64,000 nt of DNA from JAPOXR01 sp965214695 (GCA_965214695.1 OZ243967.1:930001-994000); one strand, 5' to 3'. Counted from the stretch's first letter, positions 27,400 through 38,185 are shown. The notes: a model not told the origin generated them from the sequence alone. A program made the numbers and translations.

Positions 27400-28074
27400 C
27401 TAGGCTTGCCGAGCCTCGGACGCATGCCGTTTGCCGTCGACTCCCGGCCGTCCACCGGTTCGATTGAAGTAGGCCGCAATTGCGTGGTCAAGCTCCATGT
27501 TGAGGTCGTTCCCCCGTCGGCTTGCCCAGATCAGTGACTGGAGTCGCAGGTCGCGGTCGGAAAAGTCAACCGTTCCTGTCCTGAGCAGATAAATCGCAAT
27601 GTCAGCATGCTTGTTCTTGATTGCCTCAATGAGCGCGGTGTTTCTTCCGGTCTTGTCCGAGATGTTCACATCCGCGCCGTGGCAGACAAGGCACCGTGCG
27701 ATGTGGGCATGACCCTTTACGGCAGTCTCTATCAGCGCGGTACGGCCGTAGTACTCGGCCTGGAGATCCACCATCGTCATGGGATGGCGAAGCAGGCTCT
27801 CGACCATGTCAAGATTTCCGCTGCTGGCAGCGAGCATCAGCGGCGTACTCCTCCACTTGTTTCTGGCATTGACGTCAATGTCCGGATGTTCAAGCAGCAG
27901 CCTCGTCAGGTCGCGCCTCTGGCCGTGAACGGCAATGTGAAGTGCCGTCCAGCCATCGCCGTCGACGACATTGACATCCGTGGTCTCGAGAACTGCCCTG
28001 GTCGCCTCGACATCGCCCGCGATTGCCGCTTCGATCAGCTTGCCGCCATCGCTCGTCTGGCGGTGTTCAACCAT
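27400..28074 (-). CDS. Ankyrin repeat protein
   Basis: A 224-residue protein with about five ankyrin repeats between residues 10 and 165, each with the helix-turn-helix pattern (for example DGWTALHIAVHGQRRDLTRLLLEHP and NTALIEAIKNKHADIAIYLL). There is no signal peptide or membrane segment, so it is probably cytoplasmic or exported by an unrecognised route. The last 55 residues are Arg/Gly-rich and do not form repeats. It faces the IS630 remnant and MORN gene 3' to 3'. Ankyrin proteins are frequent in host-associated bacteria, but one gene is weak evidence. Confidence 0.88.
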   Translation of the reverse strand: MVEHRQTSDGGKLIEAAIAGDVEATRAVLETTDVNVVDGDGWTALHIAVHGQRRDLTRLLLEHPDIDVNARNKWRSTPLMLAASSGNLDMVESLLRHPMTMVDLQAEYYGRTALIETAVKGHAHIARCLVCHGADVNISDKTGRNTALIEAIKNKHADIAIYLLRTGTVDFSDRDLRLQSLIWASRRGNDLNMELDHAIAAYFNRTGGRPGVDGKRHASEARQA

Positions 28075-28266
28075 GGACTTCCTGGCCTTTCCTTCGCGGG
28101 TGTTTCGAATTCGCTGACATCTCTAGTTTCCGCGACCACTGTGTGCCGGACGCCGTCCTCGGCCCAGCCTGACCGGCCTCCCACGGACACCGACCCCCAT
28201 CCGAGACGCATGTCTCCGGGCCTGCACCTGCCGGTCGAGCCCGGCGGCGTGTTCGCCGCAAGTGTA

Positions 28267-28887
28267 TCATTTTCGGCCCAGATCGCCAATGTCGTGGATG
28301 TGGAGCAGGATCTCTTTCACGCCACCGCCGAACCCGAGCTGACAGAACACATAGGGTCTGCCGGCGCGCACGCGGTCGGCATCGCGCCGCATGAGATCAA
28401 GATCAGCATCCACGTAGGGAGCCAGATCCGTCTTGTTGATGACCAGGATGTCGGAGCGCGTGATCGCCGGTCCGCCCTTGCGCGGGATTTCCTCTCCGGC
28501 TGCAACATCGATGACATAGATCGTCAGGTCCGCGAGTTCAGGCGAAAATGTGGCCGACAGGTTATCGCCGCCGGACTCGATCAAGACCAGGTCAAGATCG
28601 GGATGCAGTTCGCGAAGCTCGGCGATCGCGGCAAGGTTGATCGAGGCATCCTCACGGATCGCGGTATGCGGGCAACCGCCGGTTTCGACGCCCTTGATCC
28701 GGTCGGACGGCAATGCCTGGATGCGTACAAGCGCGTCAGCGTCCTCTTGGGTGTAGATGTCGTTCGTTACGACAGCCATCGACAGTTCGTCGCGAAACGC
28801 CTTGCAAAGCGCCGCTGTCAGCGTGGTCTTGCCAGCCCCGACCGGGCCGCCGATGCCGATGCGAAGTGGTCCGTTCGGACTGCTCAT
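28267..28887 (-). CDS. ureG: Urease accessory GTPase UreG
   Basis: A 206-residue SIMIBI GTPase. It has the P-loop GGPVGAGKTTL, the nickel-site Cys-Pro-His in GVETGGCPHTAIREDAS, and the guanine-specificity motif INKTDLAPYV. With UreD, UreF and UreE it delivers nickel to the urease active site. Its ATG overlaps the ureF stop by 4 bases, and it is the last gene of the operon. Confidence 0.97.
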   Translation of the reverse strand: MSSPNGPLRIGIGGPVGAGKTTLTAALCKAFRDELSMAVVTNDIYTQEDADALVRIQALPSDRIKGVETGGCPHTAIREDASINLAAIAELRELHPDLDLVLIESGGDNLSATFSPELADLTIYVIDVAAGEEIPRKGGPAITRSDILVINKTDLAPYVDADLDLMRRDADRVRAGRPYVFCQLGFGGGVKEILLHIHDIGDLGRK

Positions 28888-29528
28888 GTACGGAATATCC
28901 TCGAATTCTGGGCTTCGTGCCGCATCGAAGCGATGTCGGTCAGGAACGCCATTGACACAAGTTTCGACAGGTCTCCGTGGCGCGTGTCCTCCGCGACCTC
29001 AGGGCAGAGCAGGGTCAGCCGTCGAAGGATGGCCTGCCCTTGCTGCTGGCCAACGGCCAGCAGTCTCTGACCGGCGGCGACAAGGTTGGACAGAAAGGCC
29101 TGTAGGTAGAGTTGCTGGGTTGGCGCGATGGGCAGGCCCTCCTGTGCGGCAGCAGTGCCTAGCGCGACGGGATAGGTTAATCCTTCCGCCGCAACGTCCC
29201 AGGCGGCCAAGGCCCTGCAAAAGGCCCGACCCTGCGCTTCCGTTTCCCGCCGCCTTTCGGACGAGGCCGCGAAGGCACGTGCCGTCCGGTCAATTTCCCC
29301 GAGGCGTTGACGGGTGCCGGCGTTGAAGGCGGCGGCCAGAATCAGGGAATCCGCCCGACCCGCTCCATGCAGCAAAACGTCCTCAAGCCAGGCCTCCAGG
29401 CCGGCTCCATCCTTCACCCAACCCAAGCCAACCGCACCTTCCAGCCCGTGGCTGTATGCGAAGGACCCGACCGGAAACGCGGGGGAGAGCCACTGCGTCA
29501 GGGTGAGGATTTGCGTGTCAGTGGGCAT
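28884..29528 (-). CDS. ureF: Urease accessory protein UreF
   Basis: A 214-residue all-helical accessory protein. The N-terminus has the family's LTQWLSPAFPVGSFAYSHGLE, the middle has LLHGAGRADSLILAAAF, and the C-terminus ends in DIASMRHEAQNSRIFRT. It acts as a GTPase-gating factor for UreG in the UreDFG complex. The ATG at 29528 overlaps the ureE end by 11 bases and fits homologues; an upstream ATG at 29603 adds 25 unrelated residues. Confidence 0.95.
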   Translation of the reverse strand: MPTDTQILTLTQWLSPAFPVGSFAYSHGLEGAVGLGWVKDGAGLEAWLEDVLLHGAGRADSLILAAAFNAGTRQRLGEIDRTARAFAASSERRRETEAQGRAFCRALAAWDVAAEGLTYPVALGTAAAQEGLPIAPTQQLYLQAFLSNLVAAGQRLLAVGQQQGQAILRRLTLLCPEVAEDTRHGDLSKLVSMAFLTDIASMRHEAQNSRIFRT

Positions 29529-29955
29529 GAGAATGGGTGCGGCCTTGACCGTAGGCCCCGCCTTCCGGCGTAAATGGTTCGGTGACCTCAGTGACTGTTG
29601 CACCGAGTCTTTCCAGCATGTCGCGCATCACGTGATCTCGCTGGACCAGGAGCCGGCCGACCTCGATCTGGCAAGGCGTGTGGCGGTTGCCGATATGCCA
29701 GGCAAGCCGGGTCAAGTCGCCTTTCACCTGGAGGAGCTCTTCCTCGGCGGCTACGACTCCGACGACGCGACCATCGTCCAGGACGAATGCTCCGGTCTGA
29801 TCCACCGACGTCGTTCGAGACAGATCCACAAGAAATCGCAACCCGCTTGTGGCGGTCAGCACCTTGCGGCGCAGAAACCGCGCCTCATAGTCCAGAACCA
29901 CGCTGTCGTCGGCATGATGCGTGTGTCTTATCTTTCGGCTGACAGGAAGGTCCAT
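29518..29955 (-). CDS. ureE: Urease nickel metallochaperone UreE
   Basis: A 145-residue nickel chaperone. The N-terminal peptide-binding domain is followed by the metal-binding domain with WHIGNRHTPCQIE, whose histidines bind nickel at the dimer interface. The tail ends in His-Ser-His-Ala-His, a short version of the His-rich end seen in Klebsiella UreE. It starts 10 bases after ureC. An ATG at 30048 in the same frame lies within ureC and is unlikely to be used. Confidence 0.94.
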   Translation of the reverse strand: MDLPVSRKIRHTHHADDSVVLDYEARFLRRKVLTATSGLRFLVDLSRTTSVDQTGAFVLDDGRVVGVVAAEEELLQVKGDLTRLAWHIGNRHTPCQIEVGRLLVQRDHVMRDMLERLGATVTEVTEPFTPEGGAYGQGRTHSHAH

Positions 29956-29965
29956 CGCTGTTTCC

Positions 29966-31675
29966 TCAGAACATGAAGTATCGCTGCGCCATGGGCAGAA
30001 CCTCGGCAGGTTGGCAGGCCAGCAATTCGCCATCGGCGCGCACCTCATAGGTCTCGGGGTCCACTTCCATCTCCGGCGTGGCGTCGTTCAGGACCAGGTC
30101 CCTCTTGCCGATCCCGCGCGTGTTGACGACGGCAAGCGTATCCTTGGACAGGCCGAGCGTGGCGCCGATGCCGGCATCCTGCGCTGCGGCGCTGACAAAG
30201 GTCACGGAAGAGCATTCGACGTTTCTGCCATAGGCGCCGAACATTGGACGCGAATGAACCGGTTGCGGCGTCGGGATCGAGGCGTTGGGATCGCCCATCT
30301 GTGCCATGGCAATGGTCCCGCCAACTATCACTATCTCCGGTTTCACGCCGAAGAATGCGGGATTCCACAGGACCAGATCGGCGCGCTTTCCTTCCTCGAC
30401 CGATCCGATTTCATGCGCGATCCCGTGTGCGATGGCCGGGTTGATCGTGTATTTCGCGATGTACCTGCGCACGCGGCGGTTGTCGTTGTCACCGATCTCT
30501 TCCGGCAAGCGCCCCCGCTGTCTCTTCATCTTGTCGGCGGTCTGCCAAGTACGGATAATAACCTCCCCCACGCGCCCCATCGCCTGGCTGTCGGAAGCGA
30601 TGATCGAAAACGCGCCCATGTCGTGAAGGATGTCCTCCGCCGCGATGGTCTCACGCCTGATGCGGCTTTCCGCGAACGCCACGTCTTCCGGAATCGACTT
30701 GTCGAGGTGATGGCAGACCATGAGCATGTCGAGATGCTCCTCCACCGTGTTGACCGTGAAGGGCCGCGTCGGGTTCGTGGAGGATGGCAAGACGTGATCT
30801 TCGCCGCAAATCCCGATGATGTCCGGTGCATGCCCGCCCCCGGCACCTTCGGTGTGGAAGGCGTGGATCGTGCGGCCCTTCATGGCCTTCATGGAGTTCT
30901 CGACAAAACCGCTTTCGTTGAGCGTGTCGGTATGAATCATCACCTGGACGTCCATCGCGTCTGCCACCGACAGGCAGCAATCTATGGCTCCAGGCGTGGT
31001 TCCCCAATCCTCGTGCAGCTTCAGGGCACAGGCCCCGCCCAGTACCTGCTCCTCAAGGGCCGCAGTGAGCGAAGCATTGCCCTTGCCGGCGAAGGCGAGG
31101 TTCATCGGGAAGGCGTCCGCAGCCTGCAGCATCCGCCCGAGATGCCAGGGCCCGGGCGTGCAGGTGGTGGCAAGCGTGCCATGCGCCGGCCCGGTGCCGC
31201 CGCCGAGCATGGTTGTCAGACCGGAATGCAGTGCATCCTCGATCTGCTGCGGGCAGATGAAATGGATGTGGCTGTCAAAGCCGCCGGCCGTGAGAACTTT
31301 GCCTTCTCCGGCAATCGCTTCGGTGCCCGGTCCGATCACGATGTCGACACCGGGCTGCGTATCGGGATTTCCGGCCTTTCCGATCCCGGCGATCCGGCCG
31401 TCCCTCAACCCGATATCCGCCTTGTAGATGCCGGCATGGTCGACGACCAGGGCATTGGTGACGACGGTGTCCACCGCACCATCGGCGCGCGTGACCTGTG
31501 ATTGGCCCATCCCGTCGCGGATGACCTTGCCGCCGCCGAATTTGACTTCTTCGCCATAGGAGGTGTGGTCGCGCTCGACCTCGATGATGAGGTCGGTGTC
31601 GGCAAGCCGAACCCTGTCCCCGGTCGTTGGACCGAACATGGCTGCATAGTCAGCGCGCGAGATCGTCGCCGGCAT
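29966..31675 (-). CDS. ureC: Urease catalytic alpha subunit
   Basis: A 569-residue alpha subunit. All nickel ligands and catalytic residues are visible: the His-x-His of DSHIHFICPQ, the lysine to be carbamylated and the following His in LKLHEDWG, His in MIHTDTLNESGF, His in AFHTEGAGGGHAPD, the flap Cys-His-His in MVCHHLDKS, and Asp in SDSQAMGR. Homologues usually have Thr in DTHIH; here it is Ser. The sequence suggests an active enzyme if nickel can be loaded, but ureD in this operon is split by an insertion sequence. Confidence 0.97.
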   Translation of the reverse strand: MPATISRADYAAMFGPTTGDRVRLADTDLIIEVERDHTSYGEEVKFGGGKVIRDGMGQSQVTRADGAVDTVVTNALVVDHAGIYKADIGLRDGRIAGIGKAGNPDTQPGVDIVIGPGTEAIAGEGKVLTAGGFDSHIHFICPQQIEDALHSGLTTMLGGGTGPAHGTLATTCTPGPWHLGRMLQAADAFPMNLAFAGKGNASLTAALEEQVLGGACALKLHEDWGTTPGAIDCCLSVADAMDVQVMIHTDTLNESGFVENSMKAMKGRTIHAFHTEGAGGGHAPDIIGICGEDHVLPSSTNPTRPFTVNTVEEHLDMLMVCHHLDKSIPEDVAFAESRIRRETIAAEDILHDMGAFSIIASDSQAMGRVGEVIIRTWQTADKMKRQRGRLPEEIGDNDNRRVRRYIAKYTINPAIAHGIAHEIGSVEEGKRADLVLWNPAFFGVKPEIVIVGGTIAMAQMGDPNASIPTPQPVHSRPMFGAYGRNVECSSVTFVSAAAQDAGIGATLGLSKDTLAVVNTRGIGKRDLVLNDATPEMEVDPETYEVRADGELLACQPAEVLPMAQRYFMF

Positions 31676-31957
31676 GGCACCTTCCCTCCCTATCCGCTCC
31701 GGAGCCCGCAGGCGGTGCACTCAAGGCGAGCGGCATTCCCAACGCAGTCCGGCCAAGACTTGCCACGACCCGACTTGATGCCCCGCAAGGCCTCGGGATC
31801 TGGCGCAAGAGATGAGTTGCGTTCCAGTTTGGGACAAGGGGCGGCGGGCGCGGGCCGGGAAACTCGTCGACCCCTGGCATCGGATGAGTCTCGGCCATCC
31901 ATTCATCGTGCGCGCCACGAAACGCAAGCGAGACTCGTGCCACGGGCAAGCCAGGCA
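31676..31957. other. 282-bp spacer between ureB and ureC without an intact gene
   Basis: Three minus-strand frames overlap here, none with a convincing start site. Fragments such as EALRGIKSGRGKSWPDCVGNA in one frame look more protein-like than the rest. Alphaproteobacterial urease operons often carry a small extra gene in this position, so this may be a decayed one. I could not align it to a family, so I call no gene. Confidence 0.35.
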
Positions 31958-32263
31958 TCAGAGCGCTCCCATGATCCGTTGATTGAACCCGAACACGTTT
32001 CGCGTGCCACCAATGGGGATGAGCTGAACCTCCCGGCGCTGTCCCGGCTCAAAGCGCACCGCTGTCCCGGCGGCGATGTCGAGCCGCATACCCCGCGCTG
32101 CGTCGCGGTCGAATTTCAATGCGCCGTTCGCCTCTCCGAAATGGTAGTGCGAGCCCACCTGCACCGGCCGGTCGCCGGAATTTGCAACCATCAGCGTGAT
32201 TGCTTCACGGTCGGCGTTCAGGGTGATTTCACCCGGCGTGGCCATAACCTCGCCGGGAATCAT
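31958..32263 (-). CDS. ureB: Urease beta subunit
   Basis: A 101-residue beta subunit starting MIPGEV, with the conserved VANSGDRPVQVGSHYHFGE core, RLDIAAGTAVRFEPGQ and the C-terminal GTRNVFGFN. The ATG at 32263 shares four bases with the stop of a small upstream frame (ATGA), suggesting coupled translation. A longer in-frame start at 32497 would run through ureA and is rejected. Confidence 0.96.
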   Translation of the reverse strand: MIPGEVMATPGEITLNADREAITLMVANSGDRPVQVGSHYHFGEANGALKFDRDAARGMRLDIAAGTAVRFEPGQRREVQLIPIGGTRNVFGFNQRIMGAL

Positions 32264-32418
32264 GTGCGCGTCCTCGCGCGGCTCAGCCCCGCGAAACTTG
32301 CTGGCGCGACGGGGCGGAAACCCATGGGCTCGCTCCAGTCGACGCCGGCAGCAGGCAATGCCGCCTGGTTGGCCCAAGCAGGCAGTGCAAGCGAGGGAAG
32401 GGGTGGATGGACACGCAT
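32260..32418 (-). CDS. Small ORF coupled to ureB (52 codons)
   Basis: A 52-residue frame lies between ureA and ureB. Its ATG at 32418 is preceded by GAGGAGG with a 6-base gap, one of the best ribosome sites in the window, and its stop overlaps the ureB ATG. The peptide is Pro/Ala-rich, ends in Ser-Arg-Ala-Arg-Thr-Arg-Thr, and resembles nothing I know. Some urease operons have a membrane protein (UreJ/HupE) here, but this peptide has no transmembrane segments. It may be a remnant, or a leader that exists only to couple ureB translation. Confidence 0.5.
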   Translation of the reverse strand: MRVHPPLPSLALPAWANQAALPAAGVDWSEPMGFRPVAPASFAGLSRARTRT

Positions 32419-32429
32419 GGGACGCCTCC

Positions 32430-32732
32430 TCAGCGGATCGGATTGTGAACGGTGACAAGCTTCGTGCCGTCGGGAAAGGTCGCCTCCACCTGAACATCGT
32501 GGATCATCTCGGCCACACCTTCCATGCATTGGTCCCGGGTGACGATTTCTGCGCCGGCCTCCATCATGTCTGCGACCGAGCGACCGTCGCGCGCGCCTTC
32601 GACCACTGCATCGGCGATCAGGGCAATCGCCTCGGGGTAGTTCAGCTTCACACCGCGAGCCAGCCGCTTGCGAGCGACCTCCGCCGCCATGGAGATGAGC
32701 AGTTTGTCCTTCTCGCGTGGCGTCAGGTTCAT
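32430..32732 (-). CDS. ureA: Urease gamma subunit
   Basis: A 100-residue gamma subunit with the family opening NLTPREKDKLLI, the LNYPEAIALIADAVVEGARDG helix pair, and the C-terminal VTVHNPI. It assembles with UreB and UreC. It follows the broken ureD after a single base. Confidence 0.97.
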   Translation of the reverse strand: MNLTPREKDKLLISMAAEVARKRLARGVKLNYPEAIALIADAVVEGARDGRSVADMMEAGAEIVTRDQCMEGVAEMIHDVQVEATFPDGTKLVTVHNPIR

Positions 32733-32733
32733 G

Positions 32734-33317
32734 TCAGATGCTCCAACATCGGGGAAGCCCTCCTTGGCTCAGATGATTCAGCATCGGGACGAGACACGAA
32801 CGCATCTCGTTGCTGTCACGGGATAGAATGCGCATGACCAGTACATCCGCATGGAGCAGGCTGGCGCCGGCGTGACGGGGCAGATAACGGCGCAGCGTTG
32901 CAAGTTGCGCCTCGGCATCGGGAGAGACATAGACTGCGAAGGCCATGGCACGCGCCCCGCCTGCGATGCCCGGGCGATCAAGTTGCGCCTGCACGTCGGC
33001 CACCAGGTGGACACGGTCCAGATAGATGGGGATCCCCGCGCGCCGAATCGCTATCCGGTCCAGGAAGTGCGCCGAGGTCAGGGTCTCCCCCATCTCCAGG
33101 CGACCGAAGACCAGCGGTTCCGCCAACAGCAAGGCGGCTCCTTCCTGCAGTTCGATTGTCAGCGATCGCTCCAGTGAACATCCGTCGAAGAGTATCGTCT
33201 CCTGCGGCAGCCAGTTCACGCGCGCGAAATTCGCGACGTCCAGACGTGTCTCGATTCGCCCTTTCTCCCCCGGCATGGCCCGGTAGATCCGTTCAGCCGC
33301 CTGAGTGGTGAGCGTCA
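32734..33317 (-). pseudogene. ureD: ureD, 3' part (interrupted by an IS element)
   Basis: This segment codes for the C-terminal two thirds of UreD, starting with LTLTTQAAERIYRAMPGEKG at the IS junction and ending in a stop at 32734. Joined to 34286-34535 with the 968-bp element and one 3-bp duplication removed, it gives 834 bases, exactly 278 codons in frame, a normal UreD length. No other stop or frameshift is present, so the insertion appears recent. UreD is the scaffold for nickel insertion, and its loss normally abolishes urease activation. The ATG at 33276 could at best produce a truncated protein. Confidence 0.93.
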
Positions 33318-34285
33318 GAGTACGAATCTTAAGTCTTTGATTTCATTAATGTATTTGTTTTCAGCACGTTACACCCCGTGCCACCCTTCGCACCATGAAC
33401 CGGATGGCGGCCAGCCGGCACCAGGCCAGCGAGCTTTCCAGGGTGCGTTCATAGTCCTTGGCCAGCCGCCGGCAACGGCCCATCCAGGCAAAGGTCCGCT
33501 CCACCACCCAGCGGCGCCAGATGACGGCAAAGCCCTTGATATCCTTTGGCTTCTGGACAATCTCCAACACCTCGCCAAGACCGAGCTCCTCGAGCTTCGA
33601 AGCCAGCTTCGGGCCCGAATAACCGCCATCGGCCCACAGCTTGGTCACCTTCGGTGCCTTCTCCATCATGCCGAGTATGACCGCCGGTGCACCGTCCCGG
33701 TCCTGCACATCGGCCGGGTGGACATGGATGGTAATCGGGAAGCCCTCCACATCCACCGCGATGTGTCTCTTCCGGCCCTTGATTTTCTTGCCCGCGTCAT
33801 ATCCCGACGGGCCGCCGCTCTCGGTGGTCTTCACCGACTGGCTGTCGATGGCCGCTGCGCTTGGCGCGTCCGCCCGTCCCGAGAGCCGGCGGGCATGGCT
33901 GCGGATCATGTCGAGGATCCGATCCAGGGTGCCATCCTCCTGCCAGGCGTAGAAATAGTTCTGGATGGTGGTAAATGGCGGAAAACACTTGGGGATTGCC
34001 CGCCAGGGGCAGGCGGTTCCAAGCATGTACTGGATGGCGTTCCATACCTCCCGCAGGCAGGTGCTGCGCGGGCGTCCCATCTTCGAGGCAGGTGGAAGCA
34101 GCGGTTCGACCAATGCCCATTCGGCATCGGTCAAATCGGTTTCAAATCGATCGCAGGCGCGCCTATACTGCTGCCGGGTAGTTTCGTTCCAGGGCATGTG
34201 GATATCTCCTGTTGGTGTTGAAGTTAACAGGATTATGCCACGAATTTTCGCCGGGCGCGAATCTGCCCACTTTCAGGTCAGGCTC
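33318..34285 (-). mobile_element. IS5-family insertion sequence (968 bp) inside ureD
   Basis: The element is bounded by direct repeats TCA at 33315-33317 and 34286-34288. A fourth matching base (TCAG) makes the exact edge ambiguous by one. The ends are weak inverted repeats: GAGTACGAATCTTAAGT from the left and GAGCCTGACCTGAAAGT from the right share GAG, GA and AAGT positions. A 3-bp T-N-A duplication and a single DDE transposase fit the IS1031-like branch of IS5. Removing the element and one TCA restores the ureD reading frame exactly. Confidence 0.9.
33361..34197 (-). CDS. IS5-family DDE transposase
   Basis: An intact 278-residue transposase that fills most of the element. It starts with the DUF4096-like domain (LTDAEWALVEPLLPP, then GRPRSTCLREVWNAI and MLGTACPWRAIP). 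The catalytic residues are Asp in AAAIDSQSVKT, Asp in LWADGGYSG, and Glu in RRWVVERTFAWMGRCRRL. AGGAG precedes the ATG by 8 bases. As no stop or frameshift is seen, the element may still move. Confidence 0.95.
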   Translation of the reverse strand: MPWNETTRQQYRRACDRFETDLTDAEWALVEPLLPPASKMGRPRSTCLREVWNAIQYMLGTACPWRAIPKCFPPFTTIQNYFYAWQEDGTLDRILDMIRSHARRLSGRADAPSAAAIDSQSVKTTESGGPSGYDAGKKIKGRKRHIAVDVEGFPITIHVHPADVQDRDGAPAVILGMMEKAPKVTKLWADGGYSGPKLASKLEELGLGEVLEIVQKPKDIKGFAVIWRRWVVERTFAWMGRCRRLAKDYERTLESSLAWCRLAAIRFMVRRVARGVTC

Positions 34286-34535
34286 TCAGGGCCGTCCTGG
34301 CCTCGGCACGGGCGGAAATCGAGAAGCGGTCTCCTCCGGCGACACCCCCGGCGCAGTTCAGGAGGACTGCCTGCATTGCATGCCCGACGCTTCGGGGGAA
34401 CAGGCATTTTAGCGATCCCGATTGCCGCAATCTCCGCAACGCGGTACCGCCGTCCCTGGACTTGGCGGCTAGAAAGACCTCGCCCTGCGCACGCGCCATG
34501 ACCGGCGCCGCGAGCTGCGGATATATCGACAGCAA
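34286..34535 (-). pseudogene. ureD: ureD, 5' part (interrupted by an IS element)
   Basis: This carries the N-terminal UreD region: GEVFLAAKSRDGG, LRQSGSLKCLFPR and NCAGGVAGGDRF, all typical of the family, up to the IS junction after RTAL. The frame can start at a TTG at 34535 (GGAGGGAG 11 bases upstream) or an ATG at 34499. After the junction the frame reads two IS codons and stops. The rest of the gene is at 32734-33317. Confidence 0.92.
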
Positions 34536-35209
34536 CTGGGTGATGACTCCCTCCAGGGCGTGAATTCAGTGCCTTTATTGGGCCGCGCTGATCCGAATCG
34601 CCACGAAATTGCGATCTGGCAGGGTCATCGACCTGCCATCCACCCTGTCTTTGTGCAGAAAACAGACTTCTAGATGAATTTTTGGGCAACAAAATCCGAA
34701 GCTTCGATTACCAGCCGCTGTCAATTGTCATTCATGCTGCAATGCAGAGACGTTGACCCTGTCCGCCGGGGCGTCGGCTCCGCAATGCGGGCGTGCGGAG
34801 ACCGGAACCCCTGGAAATCCTACGCGGGGCCCGGGCTGCATCCCCGATACAACAAAACCGATGCCGCGCAGCGCCCCGTGCCGCTGCGAGCGGATCCAGT
34901 ATTGGGCCTGCCCGCCCGGCGAACGCCGTCATCCCTCCGGGTAGTGCGTCTCGATCATCCCCTCCCGGCGGCGGCGATCCGGCACTTCCGTCACCGGATG
35001 AAGCGACAGCGTGCCAAGGCCCCGAGGCGGGCACGAGACGGAACTGTCGGGGATGTCCGACGCAGGGCGGGCGGACCACGCAACTGTTTCCGCCGAGATT
35101 TGACGCATGCCAATCTGCATGGCCGCGTAATTGGCACCGAATCCGGCACGGCGTTACGTAAGTGTCGTTGATAGCTTCCCGGCCGGCGCGCGATGATGGC
35201 CATCTCCTG
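34536..35209. other. Noncoding or decayed region upstream of the urease operon and leuA
   Basis: About 670 bases between the divergent ureD and leuA leader. Overlapping open frames exist on both strands (for example 34732-35262 minus and 34674-35171 plus), but none has a ribosome site or recognisable motif, and they appear to be shadows in GC-rich DNA. The AT-richer part at about 34600-34740 probably contains the urease promoter. No urea transporter is found here. Confidence 0.5.
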
Positions 35210-35238
35210 TTTTCAAATCCGATTGCAACTGCTATAGG
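35210..35238 (+). promoter_or_regulatory. Candidate promoter of the leu leader and leuA
   Basis: TTTTCA (35210-35215) and TATAGG (35233-35238) are separated by 17 bases; each matches 4 of 6 consensus bases. Transcription would begin at about 35244-35246, on the ATG of the leader peptide, implying leaderless initiation. The AGGA at 35236-35239 would then be untranscribed; if the promoter lies further upstream it could serve as ribosome site instead. Confidence 0.4.
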
Positions 35239-35244
35239 ATCGGC

Positions 35245-35331
35245 ATGTCGCGTTTGACGCAATGCAGATCCGAACGGACCCTACACGGCCTCCCCGGCAG
35301 GCTGAACCTCCTCCTTATATCCTGCCTCTGA
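35245..35331 (+). CDS. leuL: Leucine-rich leader peptide of leuA
   Basis: A 28-codon frame begins at an ATG 173 bases before leuA and ends at TGA 35329-35331. Eight of its 28 residues are leucine (codons 4, 13, 16, 20, 22, 23, 24 and 28), including the run CTC-CTC-CTT at 35308-35316, directly followed by the Ile codon ATA. Such a codon cluster just before alternative hairpins is the hallmark of an attenuation leader peptide that senses charged tRNA-Leu. The peptide itself should have no function. The symbol is given by analogy to enterobacterial leuL. Confidence 0.75.
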   Translation: MSRLTQCRSERTLHGLPGRLNLLLISCL

Positions 35332-35380
35332 GCGCCACGGATTTCGGTGCGCCGGCTCAGGGGTAAGAGACGCACCGAAA
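35323..35380 (+). promoter_or_regulatory. Attenuator with two mutually exclusive hairpins upstream of leuA
   Basis: Segment A (35323-35333, TGCCTCTGAGC) pairs with B (35355-35365, GCTCAGGGGTA). Segment C (35342-35351, TTTCGGTGCG) pairs perfectly with D (35371-35380, CGCACCGAAA). The order A-C-B-D means the two pairings interlock and cannot form as nested hairpins together. A contains the leader stop codon. A ribosome stalled at the Leu codons would leave A free to pair with B and hinder C-D; a ribosome at the stop would cover A and let C-D form. There is no clear U tract after D, so termination may be Rho-assisted or the hairpin may act otherwise. Confidence 0.65.
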
Positions 35381-35417
35381 AGCGGAATCAATCTTACACG
35401 TCAAACCGGAATTACCC

Positions 35418-36974
<1,557 letters not shown>

Positions 36975-37126
36975 CCCGCTTGGCACCGACAGCAGACTGA
37001 TTGCCGGGCCAGGCCCGGTGCCGGTTTGCCGGAATTGCCGTCTTTACCTCCGATGCACAGAATGACAAAACACGGGAAACGGCAGAACAGTTGAATTGCG
37101 ACAAAAGATTACGGGAAATCGAGTAG

Positions 37127-38173
<1,047 letters not shown>

Positions 38174-38185
38174 AGCCATTAGCCC

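Noticed and set aside
34674..35262. Open frames of 165 and 176 codons on both strands upstream of leuA
   Set aside because: They overlap each other, lack ribosome sites and motifs, and one runs into the leu leader region.
36982..37023. A GGCACCG/CGGTGCC hairpin after leuA as an intrinsic terminator
   Set aside because: The loop is long, an internal GC palindrome competes with it, and no U tract follows, so I do not list it as a feature.
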